Part shown: positions 31,798 through 38,210 of the stretch, in pieces | How the letters are laid out: each line of letters starts with the position of its first letter | Position numbering within the stretch: the stretch's first letter is position 1 | Source: a virus | Reading direction: 5' to 3' (one strand) | IMG/VR virus record: IMGVR_UViG_3300032289_001088 | Span: 1-38,965 of that record | Length of the DNA stretch: 38,965 nt | Made by a program: the position numbers and the translations under genes | Notes under the pieces: generated by a model | What the model was told of the DNA's origin: nothing | Databases searched by the model: none | The model's input: only the letters and a program-made list of their open reading frames with translations

Positions 31798-32161
31798 AGA
31801 AGTCTCCAAGTTCGATACATAGGTAGGTCTTCTCGATGGACGAGTTGCGTCTCTTGATGGCTGATACCCCGACTGCTAGTTCCGGGTAGTCGGATGCGTG
31901 AACCCGATGTGCCTGATAGTTCAACGCTTCGATAGTTGCTTCCCGCATGAACCCTGACAGGTCAAGGGCACGGGTGTTTTTGCACTCGACAACGATGGCG
32001 AGGTCTCCGAGGCGTACCGCTAGATCACCTTCGTCGTTGCGTCCAGTGCGTGCAAGACGGTCAACAGTGAATTCCCTACCTCGTAGGTAGTCACGTGCGT
32101 CCACCTCGAACGCGGAACCTTTAGCCTTGTTTCGTTTGTTTCGTGCCGACAGGTCAGTCAT
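31766..32161 (-). CDS. Holliday-junction resolvase-like / PD-(D/E)XK nuclease
   Basis: 131 aa. It begins with a basic helix (NKRNKAKGSAFEVDARDYLR) with the conserved KGSAFE, then RLARTGRNDEGDLAVRLGDL with the metal-binding Asp, and VVECKNTRALDLSG with the E-x-K pair. This is the Hjc or VRR-like PD-(D/E)XK layout. It would resolve branched DNA in recombination or clear packaging. It overlaps the primase zinc gene by 32 nt in another frame. Confidence 0.8.
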   Translation of the reverse strand: MTDLSARNKRNKAKGSAFEVDARDYLRGREFTVDRLARTGRNDEGDLAVRLGDLAIVVECKNTRALDLSGFMREATIEALNYQAHRVHASDYPELAVGVSAIKRRNSSIEKTYLCIELGDFCDLLLHLSRR

Positions 32162-32324
32162 CTGGTTCCCAAAGTCGTATTATCCAGATACACACGTCGT
32201 CTCCTTCATCCAGCTTTTGCCACTCGGTGTCGGTTTTGGGTACTACTTCGTGTGTGTCACATTGGGGGTGGCTAATCCATCCCATCGCTATGCCATGAGT
32301 GACCCATTCCTGAATTGCTTTCAC
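32154..32324 (-). CDS. Small hypothetical protein (56 aa)
   Basis: A 56-aa ORF from GTG 32324 (GTGA overlap with the ATPase stop) to TGA 32154, overlapping the nuclease start. It contains VTHGIAMGWISHPQCDTHEV and a Trp/Asp-rich end (GDDVCIWIIRLWEPDD). No family recognised. Exact overlaps on both sides support it. Confidence 0.6.
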   Translation of the reverse strand: MKAIQEWVTHGIAMGWISHPQCDTHEVVPKTDTEWQKLDEGDDVCIWIIRLWEPDD

Positions 32325-33100
32325 CGCGCCTCCATGTCACCGAGGTGCATTCGTGCCGGCTCATAGGACAGCCATGACACGGTGGAACCGGAATAGTCAG
32401 CAGGTCCGTAACGGTTTTTCACCGCTGCCACACCCATGAATCCAGGTTGAGAGTTAGTTACCGTGAGGATCAGTGCAGGAGTCTGTGCCACTTTGCCTTG
32501 GATGGAACTGCGTGGTGGTGCAGGGTTTCCGCTGGACGATTCACTCGTGTGGTGCAGCACGAGCAGGGCACTACCTGTCTCACGTGCCCACCATTTGAAC
32601 TCCCGCAGCAGGCTTCGCATCGAGTTCCATTCGTCCCCGTCACTGTGGGTACAGTCGAGCAGGTTGTCGACGACAATGAGTTCGGGGTATTGCCCGAACA
32701 TTTCTAGGAACGCTGCAATCTCCAGCTCAATGTCGGCTAGTGATGGTGCTGACTCGAAACACCACCTAATGTGGCTTGCTTCGGCAAGCACGGATGCCGC
32801 CCATGCAGGGTCAGACATGAGGGGTTCGATCATGTTCTGATCGGTGTCAGTGATCATTGCCGCTAGGCGTAGAGCCATCGTGTCCGAATAGGTGTCTGCC
32901 GAGAAGTACAAGGTGGGTCTGGCTGCCTTCAGTGCCCAGTGCAGGGCGAACGTGGACTTACCTGCCCCTGGTGGGCCGGCAATCATGGATACTTCTGCAC
33001 GCCGAAGGCTGATTTGCTGGTTGGCAAGGGTTGTGTAAACAGTGGGCAGGGATGCTGCCACTTTTGTGCCGGCGGCAATAGTCCTGTGCAGGCTACGCAT
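32321..33100 (-). CDS. RecA/DnaB-like ATPase, putative replicative helicase or recombinase
   Basis: 259 aa, a single P-loop domain. Walker A is GPPGAGKST near residue 42 and Walker B is ELIVVDNLLD near 138, with the later LLVLHHTSE strand containing the sensor-like His and KVAQTPALILTVTNSQ. It lacks the N-terminal domain of DnaB. The family is AAA_25 or KaiC/RecA-type. It lies next to primase, so a helicase is likely, but a RecA-type annealer remains possible. Confidence 0.75.
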   Translation of the reverse strand: MRSLHRTIAAGTKVAASLPTVYTTLANQQISLRRAEVSMIAGPPGAGKSTFALHWALKAARPTLYFSADTYSDTMALRLAAMITDTDQNMIEPLMSDPAWAASVLAEASHIRWCFESAPSLADIELEIAAFLEMFGQYPELIVVDNLLDCTHSDGDEWNSMRSLLREFKWWARETGSALLVLHHTSESSSGNPAPPRSSIQGKVAQTPALILTVTNSQPGFMGVAAVKNRYGPADYSGSTVSWLSYEPARMHLGDMEAR

Positions 33101-33392
33101 TCGCTATCAACGCACCTAGATAGTGGGCTACGTTGACTGTCACTGCGTTACCGCATTGGCGGTAGCGGTGTGAGTCTGCTTGTCCGACTGTCCAGTCGTC
33201 AGGGAATCCTTGGAGTCGTTCACATTCAACAGGTGTGAGCCGACGTACGGACATGGGGTGGACAGCAAGAACGGTGGCACGTGTTTCGGTTGCGTTGTCA
33301 AAAGCATTCAATGTTGGTGACACCCCCCCCTGTACCCATGTCTCATAGTCGGTGTCATTCATTGCCCGTCGCGATTTCGTCCATGCCTCCAC
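33093..33392 (-). CDS. DNA cytosine methyltransferase, C-terminal fragment
   Basis: 99 aa from GTG with GGAGG 6 nt upstream. It carries the last C5-methyltransferase motifs: RRLTPVECERLQGFPDDWT (motif IX region) and RYRQCGNAVTVNVAHY (motif X). Motifs I-VIII lie in a separate gene at 33554-34354, in another frame. Between them is a small zinc-ribbon gene. Its own ribosome site argues that it is expressed, and natural split enzymes such as M.AquI work as two chains. A G8 tract at 33323-33330 lies in its coding sequence. Confidence 0.8.
   Translation of the reverse strand: MEAWTKSRRAMNDTDYETWVQGGVSPTLNAFDNATETRATVLAVHPMSVRRLTPVECERLQGFPDDWTVGQADSHRYRQCGNAVTVNVAHYLGALIANA
33323..33330. repeat. 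Homopolymer C8 (G8 in the gene)
   Basis: Eight C on the plus strand, in the sequence coding for QGGVS of the methyltransferase C-terminal fragment. Tracts of this length slip during replication and would shift the frame. Confidence 0.85.
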
Positions 33393-33546
33393 TGAGCACC
33401 TCCAAGCAGTCAGTGCAAAGGTGGTGTGGTCCTATGTCGTCGCCGCAGTTGCAGCAGGTTTCCTCACACGTCATTTGGTGTACGGGATCAGCAGGCCGGC
33501 GTAAGCGTCTTGCCCGTTGTATGAACCCGGGTGTGCTCCTTGGCAT
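33355..33546 (-). CDS. Small zinc-ribbon protein inserted in the split methyltransferase
   Basis: 63 aa from ATG 33546, or 39 aa from an internal ATG at 33474. The C-terminal part has ETCCNCGDDIGPHHLCTDCL, a C-x2-C...C-x2-C zinc ribbon. The N-terminal half (QRARRLRRPADPVH) is basic. AACAATATG at the start resembles the early promoter box. It overlaps the C-terminal methyltransferase gene by 38 nt. It may bind DNA or aid the split enzyme; no family recognised. Confidence 0.55.
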   Translation of the reverse strand: MPRSTPGFIQRARRLRRPADPVHQMTCEETCCNCGDDIGPHHLCTDCLEVLSGGMDEIATGNE

Positions 33547-33553
33547 ATTGTTC

Positions 33554-34354
33554 CTACGATTGGTTGCGTGGGATGATTACGGCTGGCATTCGTCGCTTCT
33601 CTGGCATCATCTGGCCTTTGACCAACATGCTCACGTCCAGACAGTCGCTGGTTTGTGTCCCGTCCCAGTAGGTCGGTGTGTGTGTGTGTGTGTGTGTGGC
33701 TATGCCGTCAGTAGCGTCTGGTCCGTCACGCAAGCCCTCAACGCTGCGTCCAGAGCTGCCGGCAGAACCTTGCCCTTGCGGGTAGAACGTCTCAGGATTC
33801 CAGCGCAAGCCTTCTCGCTCAACAAATACTTGTCTGCCACCATCGGTAGTAGAGCGTCCGACAATGAACACTCGACGACGACGTTGGGGCACTCCGAAGA
33901 ACTGCGAATCCAACACTCGCCATTCGATGTGGCGATACCCTGCGTCGGCCATCGCAGAGATGACGACCCCGAAGTCTTCTCCGTCGTTGCTTGAAAGAAG
34001 TCCTGGCACATTTTCCAGCACGAACCATCCTGCTTCGACATGCGTTGAGAAAGCGAGTGCGTCCCAGAACAGACCGCTTCGCTCTCCGGCCAGTCCAGCA
34101 CGCTTACCTGCCCGTGAAACGTCTTGGCAGGGGAATCCTCCACAAACAAGGTCTGTTCGACCCACGAGTCCGATTCTGTTAGCCCAGTCAACTGCTGTCC
34201 TCACATCGTCATGGCGAGGTACATCGGGCCAGTGGCGGGTAAGCACTCCCTGTGCGTGCTTGTCTATCTCCACTTGCCCAATGCACTCGTGGCCTGCACG
34301 TTCCAGACCCAGATCGAAACCGCCGATACCGGCGAACAGGGATACGAACCTCAT
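33554..34354 (-). CDS. DNA cytosine methyltransferase, N-terminal fragment
   Basis: 266 aa from ATG 34354, four bases after the start of the upstream stop. C5-methyltransferase motifs: FAGIGGFDLGLE (I, AdoMet binding), VEIDKHAQ (II), GGFPCQDVS (IV, catalytic Cys), ENVPG (VI) and QRRRRVFIVG (VIII). The recognition domain would follow, to about residue 240, and includes THTHTHT from a (GT)11 tract. The chain ends PAVIIPRNQS, where a full enzyme would continue to motif IX. It may protect phage DNA from restriction. Confidence 0.85.
   Translation of the reverse strand: MRFVSLFAGIGGFDLGLERAGHECIGQVEIDKHAQGVLTRHWPDVPRHDDVRTAVDWANRIGLVGRTDLVCGGFPCQDVSRAGKRAGLAGERSGLFWDALAFSTHVEAGWFVLENVPGLLSSNDGEDFGVVISAMADAGYRHIEWRVLDSQFFGVPQRRRRVFIVGRSTTDGGRQVFVEREGLRWNPETFYPQGQGSAGSSGRSVEGLRDGPDATDGIATHTHTHTPTYWDGTQTSDCLDVSMLVKGQMMPEKRRMPAVIIPRNQS
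33676..33698. repeat. (GT)11 dinucleotide tract in the methyltransferase
   Basis: Twenty-three bases of alternating G and T on the plus strand, coding for His-Thr repeats in the variable region after motif VIII. Gain or loss of one unit changes the frame, so this is a candidate contingency locus. Confidence 0.9.
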
Positions 34355-34355
34355 G

Positions 34356-34805
34356 TCAGACAGAGATTCGCTTCTTGCACTGCACTTCACGCGGTGCAGC
34401 ACATGCGTAGAACGCACGGAACGGGTTGCCCGTGGACTTCGATACCCCTGCGGGGATCAGCTTCATGGGCTGTCCGTGGTCACACGTCGGTGCGTTGCCT
34501 GCTGGGGCCGCCTGTTGTGCAGGTGGCGTCCATGCCGGCTGCGTGGGCGTGGATGGTGCCCACTGGTTTGTGGGGGGAGCGAAAGGCTCAGCCTCGATGA
34601 CGGTTCCACCGAGGGTGGAGACTGCCTGAGCGGTGCCGGGATCGGTGGTGAGGGTCTGGATGAGTCCGATAGCGATAGCGAATCCGGGGTTGGTGGCTGC
34701 GGCATCTGCGATAGCCACAAACCCTTCGACTGTTTCTGCCCGCAGAGTGAGTAGGTCCCCGTTGATCTTTGTCGTGAACGACACGGGTGCTTCAGTGTGT
34801 GCCAT
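34356..34805 (-). CDS. Protein with C-terminal zinc ribbon, putative DNA-binding
   Basis: 149 aa from ATG 34805, with AGGAG 7-8 nt upstream. Residues 1-75 are a small domain (TTKINGDLLTLRAETVEGFV), 76-110 a Pro/Gln/Ala-rich linker (PPTNQWAPSTPTQPAWTP), and 115-149 a zinc ribbon (CDHGQPMKLIPAGVSKSTGN then FYACAAPREVQCKKRI). The ribbon resembles topoisomerase-type C4 ribbons that bind single-stranded DNA. An SSB-like job beside the RecB-like nuclease is possible. The promoter element CGCAATATGACAC lies just upstream. Confidence 0.6.
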   Translation of the reverse strand: MAHTEAPVSFTTKINGDLLTLRAETVEGFVAIADAAATNPGFAIAIGLIQTLTTDPGTAQAVSTLGGTVIEAEPFAPPTNQWAPSTPTQPAWTPPAQQAAPAGNAPTCDHGQPMKLIPAGVSKSTGNPFRAFYACAAPREVQCKKRISV

Positions 34806-34810
34806 GAGTG

Positions 34811-34832
34811 ATACTCCTAGTGTCATATTGCG
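34811..34832 (-). promoter_or_regulatory. GCAATATGACAC element before the zinc-ribbon gene
   Basis: The minus strand reads CGCAATATGACACTAGGAGT. It shares GCAATATGACACTAG and GGAGT with the ardA element at 25514. It is located between the nuclease stop and the zinc-ribbon start, with the ribosome site inside. Confidence 0.5.
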
Positions 34833-35690
34833 TTAGTGGTTTAAAAAAGGAAGTGTGTACGGTGCAATGCCTCCTACGGCATAGCACGAGGGTGCGACCT
34901 GACAGGTGCCACACATGGAGGTGACGTTGGGGAGGAACCGTTCTGAGCGAACGGAGTCCTCGAACATTGACAGCCACCATGCGAGCATGTCGTCGGTGTA
35001 GTGGTGGAGAGATTTGAACCCGCTCACTGTCCCTTTGCGGGACATGAAGTAGCAGCCAAGGTCGACGTTGAGTCCACCACGTTGGCGTAATCCAGCAGCG
35101 TAGATACCGAGCTGGGTGGTTGATGCCGGCTCCCGTGAACCTGTCTTGAGGTCGCAGATCACCAGTTCACCGTCGTCGGTAACAAACACTCGGTCGATGA
35201 ATCCTTGCAGCACGAGGTCGGGTGACTTGTCGGTTGCGGGGGAGGGGTTGGGGAAGGACAGGGTGAACTCGTATTCAATGTAGGGGCCACCGTCTTGCTC
35301 GTAGATGCTCCACCCGGAAGTGTCACGCCATGTCACGTAGTCGTTGAGCATGAGCAGCCCGTTGGCTGCCCACCACTCACCGTCTTCCTTGTTCGGGTTG
35401 TCTTTTGTGGCCCTACCGCCTGCGCGAATAGGCTTGGTGAGGTCTAGTTCGCTGCGGTGTTTGTCCCATGCGGTGGCCCAAATCTCGGGCAGGGTGTGTG
35501 CATCGCCTAGGTCCCACCATTCGCTAGCGGTGTGGAATGCACTGCCGCCGGCAAGCCACCATGATTGTTCTTGTGCAACCTTGTGGATTTTGGTGAGCCG
35601 ATACTTTTCCCCGCAGGAAATGAACGAATCTAGGGACGAATAGGACAGGGTGTTTTTCCCTGTCAGGTCTTTGACGCTTGGCCTACTCAT
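34833..35690 (-). CDS. RecB/Cas4-like PD-(D/E)XK nuclease with iron-sulfur cysteines
   Basis: 285 aa from ATG 35690, inside the end of the upstream gene; the longer frame has no site. The N-terminal SFISCGEKYRL has the first Cys. The nuclease core is GFIDRVFVTDDGELVICDLK with TG and then QLGIYAAGL, the motif II/III/QhxxY pattern of RecB nucleases. The C-terminal cysteines MCGTCQVAPSCYAVG complete a likely 4Fe-4S cluster, as in Cas4 and AddB-type enzymes. It would process DNA ends in recombination or degrade host DNA. Confidence 0.85.
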   Translation of the reverse strand: MSRPSVKDLTGKNTLSYSSLDSFISCGEKYRLTKIHKVAQEQSWWLAGGSAFHTASEWWDLGDAHTLPEIWATAWDKHRSELDLTKPIRAGGRATKDNPNKEDGEWWAANGLLMLNDYVTWRDTSGWSIYEQDGGPYIEYEFTLSFPNPSPATDKSPDLVLQGFIDRVFVTDDGELVICDLKTGSREPASTTQLGIYAAGLRQRGGLNVDLGCYFMSRKGTVSGFKSLHHYTDDMLAWWLSMFEDSVRSERFLPNVTSMCGTCQVAPSCYAVGGIAPYTLPFLNH

Positions 35691-35901
35691 TAAAAATCCA
35701 CATGACCAGGTGTCCCTCGTTGGTGACGGCGATGATCTCGGCTTCCCTGTCTCCAAGGTTCAAATCGAGCAGGGTTGTGTTGATGGTGTCGAGCGGTGTG
35801 TCGTTAGGAATCACCATCATTGTGCCCCCTGCAAGTTCCACGACCCTGGGAACAAGCGGGGGAGGGCTTTCATTGTCGGTGGTATTCATGTCGTGAATCA
35901 T
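35683..35901 (-). CDS. Small hypothetical protein (72 aa)
   Basis: 72 aa from ATG 35901, with GGAGG and GAGGGG upstream. The longer open frame runs back through a hairpin region without a site. It is acidic with strands and a helix (VVELAGGTMMVIPNDTPLDT; REAEIIAVTNEGHLVMWIF). No recognised family. The stop overlaps the nuclease start. Confidence 0.55.
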   Translation of the reverse strand: MIHDMNTTDNESPPPLVPRVVELAGGTMMVIPNDTPLDTINTTLLDLNLGDREAEIIAVTNEGHLVMWIFNE

Positions 35902-36078
35902 TCCCCTCGGTCCTCCATTGCAATACGCGACACGCCGTTTATGAACAAAAAAAATTTTTGTTAGCCCATATACGGCGTGGCGAGTTGCGTGATTGAAAAT
36001 GTATAAAAGAATGTCAGGGTGCGGAGCACCCATGTACTTAAGTACTTATAAGTACTTAATGCTGCACCCCGGTGCAGT
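35902..36078. promoter_or_regulatory. Palindrome-rich intergenic region
   Basis: Several symmetric elements lie here: CACGCCGT/ACGGCGTG (35931-35938, 35972-35979) enclosing AACAAAAA/TTTTTGTT (35944-35951, 35955-35962); GGGTGC/GCACCC (36017-36031); two palindromes AAGTACTT separated by AT (36040-36057); and CTGCACC/GGTGCAG (36062-36077), just after the HTH gene stop and so a likely terminator. The AAGTACTT pair could be an operator for the HTH protein. Confidence 0.5.
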
Positions 36079-36531
36079 TCAGGCAGGGAATTTTGTGAAT
36101 CCGGGCCTGATGGGTGTGCCGTCCGGGTAGTCACCGGGCTGGTCTGCGGTGACGTAGAAGAATCCTGGTTCAGACTCTGGGTCGTAGGCCACGACAAGGT
36201 TGTCGTCTTCCATTCTGATCACCCAAGAGTCAAACTTTTTTTGCTCATCAACTGACAAGGTTCCACCCGCCCGGACCCGTCCAAGGTTGCGCAGCATTCG
36301 CACAGCGGTGGCTTGCTGATGCTTGGCTTTGACTTTCCACGGGACCTCGATTTCGTATCGGGGTCGCACTTCGGTCAGTCCAGCACGGGATAGGGCAGCC
36401 GCAATAGCGCCACGAGAAACCTGATTACCGGTTTCCTCGTACACTAATCGCGTAATCTCGTCGTGGCTGTACCCCCGCTCTACCCAAGTTTGTAGTGTTC
36501 GATTATCTGGCAACAATCTTTTAGCTCCCAT
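36079..36531 (-). CDS. Helix-turn-helix regulator, candidate immunity protein
   Basis: 150 aa from ATG 36531, with AGGGGG 8-9 nt upstream. The N-terminal helix-turn-helix is clear: WVERGYSHDEITRLVYEETG then VSRGAIAAALSRAGL. Next comes a basic segment (EVPWKVKAKHQQATAVRMLR) and a C-terminal domain ending FYVTADQPGDYPDGTPIRPG. It is divergent from integrase and separated by attP. Lysis-lysogeny or excision control is likely. The frame stays open through attP to 36738 without a site. Confidence 0.6.
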   Translation of the reverse strand: MGAKRLLPDNRTLQTWVERGYSHDEITRLVYEETGNQVSRGAIAAALSRAGLTEVRPRYEIEVPWKVKAKHQQATAVRMLRNLGRVRAGGTLSVDEQKKFDSWVIRMEDDNLVVAYDPESEPGFFYVTADQPGDYPDGTPIRPGFTKFPA

Positions 36532-36594
36532 AACGGATGCCCCCTTTTTTGTTTCGTGGGTACATCTTGCATCAGATGCTTGCATATACACAAA

Positions 36595-36605
36595 CCATAT
36601 TGCAA
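36595..36605 (-). promoter_or_regulatory. GCAATATG element upstream of the HTH gene
   Basis: The minus strand reads TTGCAATATGG here, 64 bases before the HTH start. It sits between attP and the gene, so it stays with the HTH gene after integration. A second copy lies beyond attP at 36688-36696. Confidence 0.45.
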
Positions 36606-36658
36606 CAAGTTTCACAAAAAATACCCAATGAAATTTTGCATGGTAAAACCGCAGGTCA

Positions 36659-36682
36659 GTGTCCGAGGGGGGACTTGAACCC
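36659..36682. other. attP: Candidate attP core: tRNA 3' end
   Basis: The minus strand (GGGTTCAAGTCCC followed by CCCTCGGACAC) reads as the 3' end of a tRNA: T loop TTCAAGT, T-stem strand CCCCC, acceptor strand CTCGGAC, discriminator A. The 5' T-stem half beyond GGG (TT) does not pair, so tRNA identity stops at 36682. From memory this is an actinobacterial tRNA-Leu type. It lies 88 bases before integrase, the usual place of attP for tyrosine integrases. Confidence 0.72.
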
Positions 36683-36687
36683 AAGGG

Positions 36688-36714
36688 CCATATTGCGTAA
36701 TATCTGACTTGTGG
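36688..36714 (-). promoter_or_regulatory. GCAATATG and CCACAAGTC element between attP and integrase
   Basis: The minus strand has CCACAAGTCAGATAT (36714-36700), then GCAATATGG (36696-36688). CCACAAGTCTGATAT at 27196-27210 upstream of whiB is nearly the same. On the plus strand it holds ATATT-GCGT-AATAT, an inverted repeat suitable for a dimeric regulator. Confidence 0.5.
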
Positions 36715-36769
36715 TGTATCTTTCGTGGCAGGTTGCAATCAAACAAATGTTCCAGAGGGAGATATTACG

Positions 36770-37798
36770 ATGAATACTGCTTACCTGCATGATGCGATCA
36801 CGGAGTTCCGTGATCATTCGTACGCTCGTGGTTTGGCAAAGAACACCATTGAGAACCGTTTGCAGGTTCTCAACAAGGCTCTTGACCTGTGGGGCAATAT
36901 CCAAGTCAGGTCGATTGCCGCGAGGCATATCGACATGTTGTTCTCGGTGAACCGGTGGTCCTCGTCCACCTCGAACCTGTACCTCGGTCAGCTCAGAATC
37001 TTCTTCGACTGGTGCCGTGCCCACAAGTACATGCCGATGGACGAGGACCCCACTTTGGGTTGGCGTTCGCTGCGGGTGGAACGCAAAGAAAAGTTGCGGA
37101 TACCTGTGGCCCAGTTCAACGATCTGTTGGACTCGTGCCGGCATCCCCTGGATCGGATGGTGTGCGCTCTGGGCTTGTACACGTTCCTGCGAGGTTCAGA
37201 GATGTCCACCCTACGGGTGGAGGATGTTCGACTGCTGGACAGTGACACCCCGGTTCTGTCGATCTACAGGCACAAGACGAAGGAAGCAGACTCGCTACCG
37301 ATCTGCGAAGAACTCCGGGTCGAGATACATCGCTGGTACGTGTGGCTGACAGCCACCATCGGTATTCCACAACCGCACTGGTACCTGACACCACGCCGGC
37401 TACCGGACTCCAAGTACTTCGGTGCGTCCCGGATCGCGGAAGTTCTTGAACCTGTCGATCCGACACAACAGTTCACCCACCCGTACCGGGCTGTGCAGCG
37501 TGCCCTGAAAGTTCTTGACTACCCGACCCTTGGGGAAGGGGAGCACACGTTGCGTAGGTCTGGTGCTCGTGCCCTGTTTGATGAGCTGCGACTCCAAGGC
37601 TATGACGGTGCCCTGATGCGGGTGTCCTCGATGCTTGGGCACAAGTCCTCGAAAGTCACCGAAACCTACATTGGTCTAGGGCTGGAAAGGCAGCAGCGAA
37701 ACGAACAGTTGTCCGGGAAACTCATGTTTCCGTCAGTGGTGGAAAGTCAGGTCATTGACGCTACCGACAGGTTCGGGGGAGTAGAGTGGGCGCTGTGA
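36770..37798 (+). CDS. int: Tyrosine recombinase (integrase)
   Basis: 342 aa from ATG 36770, after GAGGGAG. A SAM-like core-binding domain spans about 1-100 (FRDHSYARGLAKNTIENRLQ). The catalytic domain has Arg in FLRGSEMSTLRVED, the Lys in YRHKTKEADS, HTLRRSGARALF (His-x-x-Arg), then MLGHKSSKVTETYIG with the second His and the Tyr nucleophile. It integrates at the attP core next to it and shows that the phage is temperate. The small zinc protein is coupled downstream. Confidence 0.92.
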   Translation: MNTAYLHDAITEFRDHSYARGLAKNTIENRLQVLNKALDLWGNIQVRSIAARHIDMLFSVNRWSSSTSNLYLGQLRIFFDWCRAHKYMPMDEDPTLGWRSLRVERKEKLRIPVAQFNDLLDSCRHPLDRMVCALGLYTFLRGSEMSTLRVEDVRLLDSDTPVLSIYRHKTKEADSLPICEELRVEIHRWYVWLTATIGIPQPHWYLTPRRLPDSKYFGASRIAEVLEPVDPTQQFTHPYRAVQRALKVLDYPTLGEGEHTLRRSGARALFDELRLQGYDGALMRVSSMLGHKSSKVTETYIGLGLERQQRNEQLSGKLMFPSVVESQVIDATDRFGGVEWAL

Positions 37799-38052
37799 AA
37801 AGGACTGTCACCGTCACCATGTGCGACCTGTGCGGGTCGGAAGATTCGCTAACGGTCACCATCGCCGTTGCCGGCGAACAGCCATTCCGGGTTGACCTGT
37901 GCCCGGAGCACCGTAAGCCGATAGATGCTCTAGTGGGTCATTCGGCTCCGTCTTCTGCTCCCCGAAAGCCACCGATCCGGGTGGTGCCCGTGAATCAGTC
38001 CACCAAAAAGACAACGACCCCCTCTAAGAAGGGGAGAATCAGGCTCACCTGA
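37786..38052 (+). CDS. Small zinc-knuckle protein, Lsr2-N-like
   Basis: 88 aa from GTG 37786 or GTG 37795, overlapping the integrase end. It has VTVTMCDLCGSEDSLTVTIA, then FRVDLCPEHRKPIDALVG, a CxxC...CxxH zinc site of the type seen in small actinobacterial proteins near Lsr2-like genes. The tail is basic (NQSTKKTTTPSKKGRIRLT), suitable for DNA binding. Coupled with integrase, it might act as a recombination directionality factor, but that is a guess. Confidence 0.65.
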   Translation: MGAVKRTVTVTMCDLCGSEDSLTVTIAVAGEQPFRVDLCPEHRKPIDALVGHSAPSSAPRKPPIRVVPVNQSTKKTTTPSKKGRIRLT

Positions 38053-38100
38053 CACACAGGTGGCCCGTAAAGAGGGCTAGCAGCCCCGTAGACGAGAGAA

Positions 38101-38137
38101 AACCCCCGGCTAAGGTCCTTAGACCTAACCGGGGGTT
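38101..38137. terminator. Bidirectional terminator between the int operon and the lysis genes
   Basis: AACCCCCGG (38101-38109) and CCGGGGGTT (38129-38137) form a 9-bp stem with an inner partial stem. On the minus strand the stem runs into TTTTCTC, a T tract, so it suits the end of the late operon. A second hairpin, GGGCT/AGCCC, is near 38073-38085. The rest to 38210 holds only short inverted repeats. Confidence 0.75.
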
Positions 38138-38210
38138 CGTCGTCTCTGAGGGCTTTATAGGCCCATACTGCCAGTCACATATTACTGATGAGTAACATGC
38201 AGGTTGGGGA

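Noticed and set aside
33093-34354. Methyltransferase pseudogene
   Set aside because: All motifs are intact, both parts are open, and the second has its own good ribosome site, so decay is less likely than a split enzyme.
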